Below, piece by piece: positions 5,901 to 7,310 of a stretch of DNA of 7,310 nt. The notes under the pieces were generated by a model that was not told the DNA's origin, made no database searches, and worked only from the letters and a program-made list of their open reading frames with translations. Every line of letters begins with the position of its first letter. The first letter of the stretch is position 1. Position numbers and translations under genes: made by a program. Origin of the DNA: Pseudomonadota bacterium (GTDB taxonomy: Bacteria; Pseudomonadota; Gammaproteobacteria; SZUA-229); the NCBI GenBank assembly GCA_015222915.1, contig JADFWE010000347.1, positions 1 to 7,310 of the forward strand. Direction: 5' to 3'.

Positions 5901-7176
5901 CTACCCGATCACTTTTTCGATTCCATTGTTAGACGGTGAATCGATCCTCAGCGATCACATAAAAGTCAAAGACAAGCATGCCATCATCACGCTGACCGCA
6001 AAGAACCGCTCGGTCAGCTGGCAGTCCAGACTGCAGAAAACAGATCAGATTAAACTCACCGCCATCGACTCACAACAGCTGACCGAAACATGGTCACTCA
6101 ATACCAGTGCGATATGGCATGTGCAACTGTCCGGCATCCCGGTCATCTACCATCAGCGTCGCAGCCGGGACGGCAGCTCACTATGGTTACCTCGCTGGCA
6201 GCCATGGTCTGGTGAAAGTATCACCATCGATGTCACCAGGCCCCAGGGAATCAAGGGCCGAACCGTCACCATCGACAGCAGTACACTGTCGCTGGTACCC
6301 GGCGAACAGATCACCGCTGCCAGACTTAACTTCAACCTGCGCAGCAGTCTCGGCGGGCAACACACGATTCGGCTGCCGGAAAACATAGAACTGCAGAGCG
6401 TGAGCATCAATGGACAGAACATGCCGATCAGGAACGCGGCTAGCGGTATCGCCCTGCCGATATCACCGGGCAACCAGGACATAGAGATCAAATGGAACGA
6501 ACAGCGGGGCATATCACCGTTCTACCAGAGTTCGAGCATCGATCTCGGCACCGACAGCGTGAATCATGCCATCGAGATAGAACCGGGATACGACCGCTGG
6601 ATACTGATCACCCGCGGTCCGGTGATGGGCCCCGCTGTTTTATTCTGGGGCATGCTCGGTGTCATCCTCATCATCGCCTACGCCCTCGGCCGCATCAAAC
6701 AGACACCGCTCAGCACACTGCAGTGGCTACTGCTGGGCATCGGCCTGAGTGCGTCCGAACCATGGGCATTAATCATCATCGCCGGCAGTATCCTTGCGTT
6801 GCGCGCTCGTGGCATGATAGACACCGTTGCCATGAGCCGTTTCAAGTTCAACCTGTTCCAGATCTTCCTGGTGCTGTTCATGTTCTTCACCATCAGCACA
6901 TTACTCAGCGCCATCCAGCACGGACTACTTGGCTCACCCGACATGCAGATAACCGGCAACGGCTCAAGTATCTATGGACTGAACTGGTACAGTGCGAGAA
7001 TAGACGAAGCCACTCCTACTGCCACCCTGATCTCGGTTCCGGTCTATATCTATCGCATCATGATGCTGATCTGGTCGATCTGGCTGGCCTTTGCCCTGAT
7101 CAAATGGGCACAGTGGGCATGGAATAACTTCACCAGGGGTGAATACTGGCGCAGCAAAGTTAAAAAAGAGCAATAA
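2980..7176 (+). CDS. Large uncharacterised envelope protein with two duplicated periplasmic-plus-membrane halves
   Basis: 1398 residues from the ATG at 2980 (a longer 2947 start is less likely; see the RBS entry). Residues 1-20 form a typical signal peptide (MKQYKW, hydrophobic core, VFA before SN). Half A has C50 and C61, then a beta-rich domain to about 480, four likely spans (482-498, 502-518, 520-537, 551-567), a loop of about 140 residues and a span at 711-732. Half B opens with a signal-peptide-like span (753-772, ending ADA/AYP), then C799 and C803, a beta-rich domain to about 1215, spans near 1217-1236, 1246-1259, 1262-1275, 1292-1312 and 1350-1374, and a basic C-terminus. Basic residues fall in the predicted cytoplasmic loops, so the topology is self-consistent with both big domains in the periplasm. 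A DxDxDG loop (365-370) occurs only in half A. I recognise the pattern LPAGWVLL...TWLQQWSLLDLF from unnamed bacterial membrane proteins but know no function. No enzyme motif is visible; a structural, binding or envelope-stress role is conceivable. Confidence 0.8.
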   Translation: MKQYKWTLLVFLLLTKTVFASNAFTDTGSIPEPLQQWIPWVLKDNPDIQCPISYNENEHYCAYPGSLDIKLTKDAGSFQQRWDVFAESWLTLPGDINSWPVDVTVNKKARPVINRHNRPAILLPAGNYRITGKFMWRQPPRSIAIPHETGLLSLIIDNEQVLTPDLRNGQVWLNTTTEQVQQDNRLELQVFRKINDTIPLRVDTRIKLDVSGQPREITLQGAILDGFRASAINSHLPAQLNTDGTLKVQVRPGQWSITVSAINTRPLTSIALSYAGESETATKSPMVPWPSEEIWVLQQQPQLRLIKVVGKNSIDPNQTQIPQNWKNLPAYNMQAGENLSFEVIKRGDPEPEPDQLTLNKEIWLDFDGDGFTVNDRISGKLSRQWRLNVNDELALGQVKINGKPQYITRNQQGKTGVEVRHGDLNLSADGRIEADQRTLSASGWDIDFNSMKASLNLPAGWVLLAIDGATANNTWLQQWSLLDLFMVLITAIAIYKLWGIRWGAVSLLALTLSWHQFFAPQFIWISLIIAIAVLRALPPGRFYKLVFSYRVITSITLVLIVLPFIVNQARTALYPQLESFNIGIDNSYLEEIAPMVAGTPDAYIKEEGESPQLEQRLKRKALPSRVMSMSSSPATLENDLFSSGSVPTNAALKAAAAAREMNIKKLAAVDPDAMIQTGPGLPSWQLNTYYLTWDGPVSREQTISLTLLSPAMHSLLNVLRILLILLMCWRLLDLASFRLPEPEKPKTGDGNTAATLASIMAALLIGATLGLSPTGADAAYPTQELLEQLREELIQPAECLPQCASIASMSIDLSAKKLQISLRAHAQEDLLIPLPLPIKQWTPGAIKIDGKPATALFRKEGTLWLQLNRGSHRIDIDGRVNHLNQLQFSLPLKPYHIDVSATGWTVEGMDKQAVKIRGLTFLREADKNDKATDKQTAKDSLISTLPVYATLNRNIELGLDWQLRTQLRAISGTDYPITFSIPLLDGESILSDHIKVKDKHAIITLTAKNRSVSWQSRLQKTDQIKLTAIDSQQLTETWSLNTSAIWHVQLSGIPVIYHQRRSRDGSSLWLPRWQPWSGESITIDVTRPQGIKGRTVTIDSSTLSLVPGEQITAARLNFNLRSSLGGQHTIRLPENIELQSVSINGQNMPIRNAASGIALPISPGNQDIEIKWNEQRGISPFYQSSSIDLGTDSVNHAIEIEPGYDRWILITRGPVMGPAVLFWGMLGVILIIAYALGRIKQTPLSTLQWLLLGIGLSASEPWALIIIAGSILALRARGMIDTVAMSRFKFNLFQIFLVLFMFFTISTLLSAIQHGLLGSPDMQITGNGSSIYGLNWYSARIDEATPTATLISVPVYIYRIMMLIWSIWLAFALIKWAQWAWNNFTRGEYWRSKVKKEQ

Positions 7177-7186
7177 AGGAATACTC

Positions 7187-7207
7187 ATGCAGCGCGAACG
7201 TGTCTGA
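7187..7207 (+). other. Six-codon ORF behind a good ribosome-binding site
   Basis: AAAGGA (7175-7180, overlapping the previous stop) is followed after 6 bases by ATG, then QRERV and TGA at 7205-7207. The spacing is ideal, but the product would be six residues. Dropping one base near 7202 would continue the frame through SDHKPDICYRHKGDIHKD to a TAA at about 7257, still only about 23 residues. It may be the worn start of a former downstream gene or a chance arrangement. Nothing else resembling a gene lies in 7177-7267. Confidence 0.2.
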
Positions 7208-7267
7208 CCACAAACCTGACATCTGCTACCGACACAAAGGCGACATCCACAAGGATTAAAAAACTTC

Positions 7268-7310
7268 ACCGCCGAGGCGCAGAGACGCCGAGGAAAAGCT
7301 TTTAGTTTTC
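7268..7310. repeat. Second octanucleotide-unit repeat, cut by the window end
   Basis: After ACCGC (7268-7272) come three 8-base units: CGAGGCGC (7273-7280), AGAGACGC (7281-7288) and CGAGGAAA (7289-7296). They follow the same NNAGRCGC-type period as the left arm at 1232-1255: 17 of 26 aligned bases are identical, and the mismatches concentrate at the first two positions of each unit. GAAAA (7293-7297) can pair with TTTTC (7306-7310) around an 8-base loop, so the window probably stops five bases into an inverted right arm. Confidence 0.65.

Noticed and set aside
6492..7127. Long overlapping frame on the + strand within the large gene (211 codons)
   Set aside because: Composition is rich in His, Arg and Pro with no domain, as expected for an out-of-frame shadow, and the true frame has clear membrane spans there.

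Overview
The window looks like chromosomal DNA of a gammaproteobacterium. The best taxonomic clue is an ampD gene followed by ampE on the same strand, an arrangement typical of Gammaproteobacteria. Base composition is moderate (about half GC by eye). Nothing in the window fixes the genus. There are no rRNA or tRNA genes, phage genes, transposases or CRISPR arrays. All five genes lie on the + strand.

Layout: (1) 1-624, the 3' part of a tandem WHy/LEA-14-type protein whose start lies outside the window. (2) 665-1207, ampD, a cytoplasmic anhydro-muramyl amidase of cell-wall recycling with all catalytic residues present. (3) 1208-1426, an intergenic gap holding a long hairpin built from octanucleotide repeat units. 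(4) 1427-2269, ampE, an inner-membrane protein. (5) 2314-2907, a histidine phosphatase resembling alpha-ribazole phosphatases. (6) 2899-2952, a hairpin built from heptanucleotide units that overlaps the phosphatase stop codon. (7) 2980-7176, a 1398-residue secreted/multi-pass membrane protein that I cannot assign to a named family. (8) 7177-7310, a short tail with a tiny ORF behind a good ribosome-binding site and a second octanucleotide repeat cut by the window edge.

The genes share a cell-envelope theme. AmpD removes the stem peptide from anhydro-muropeptides imported from the periplasm, and AmpE is its usual membrane partner in beta-lactamase-induction signalling. The large protein exposes two big beta-rich domains to the periplasm. 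Whether the phosphatase and the large protein take part in the same process is inference from gene order only.

The most notable result is that the large protein is an almost complete internal duplication. Matching landmarks recur at a nearly constant spacing of 740-744 residues, from a cysteine pair near each half's start through the periplasmic domain and three membrane spans. The second half opens with its own signal-peptide-like segment, as if two paralogous precursors had fused. A second theme is that three of the intergenic spaces carry short-period repeat elements of two types (8-nt and 7-nt period) that fold into hairpins.
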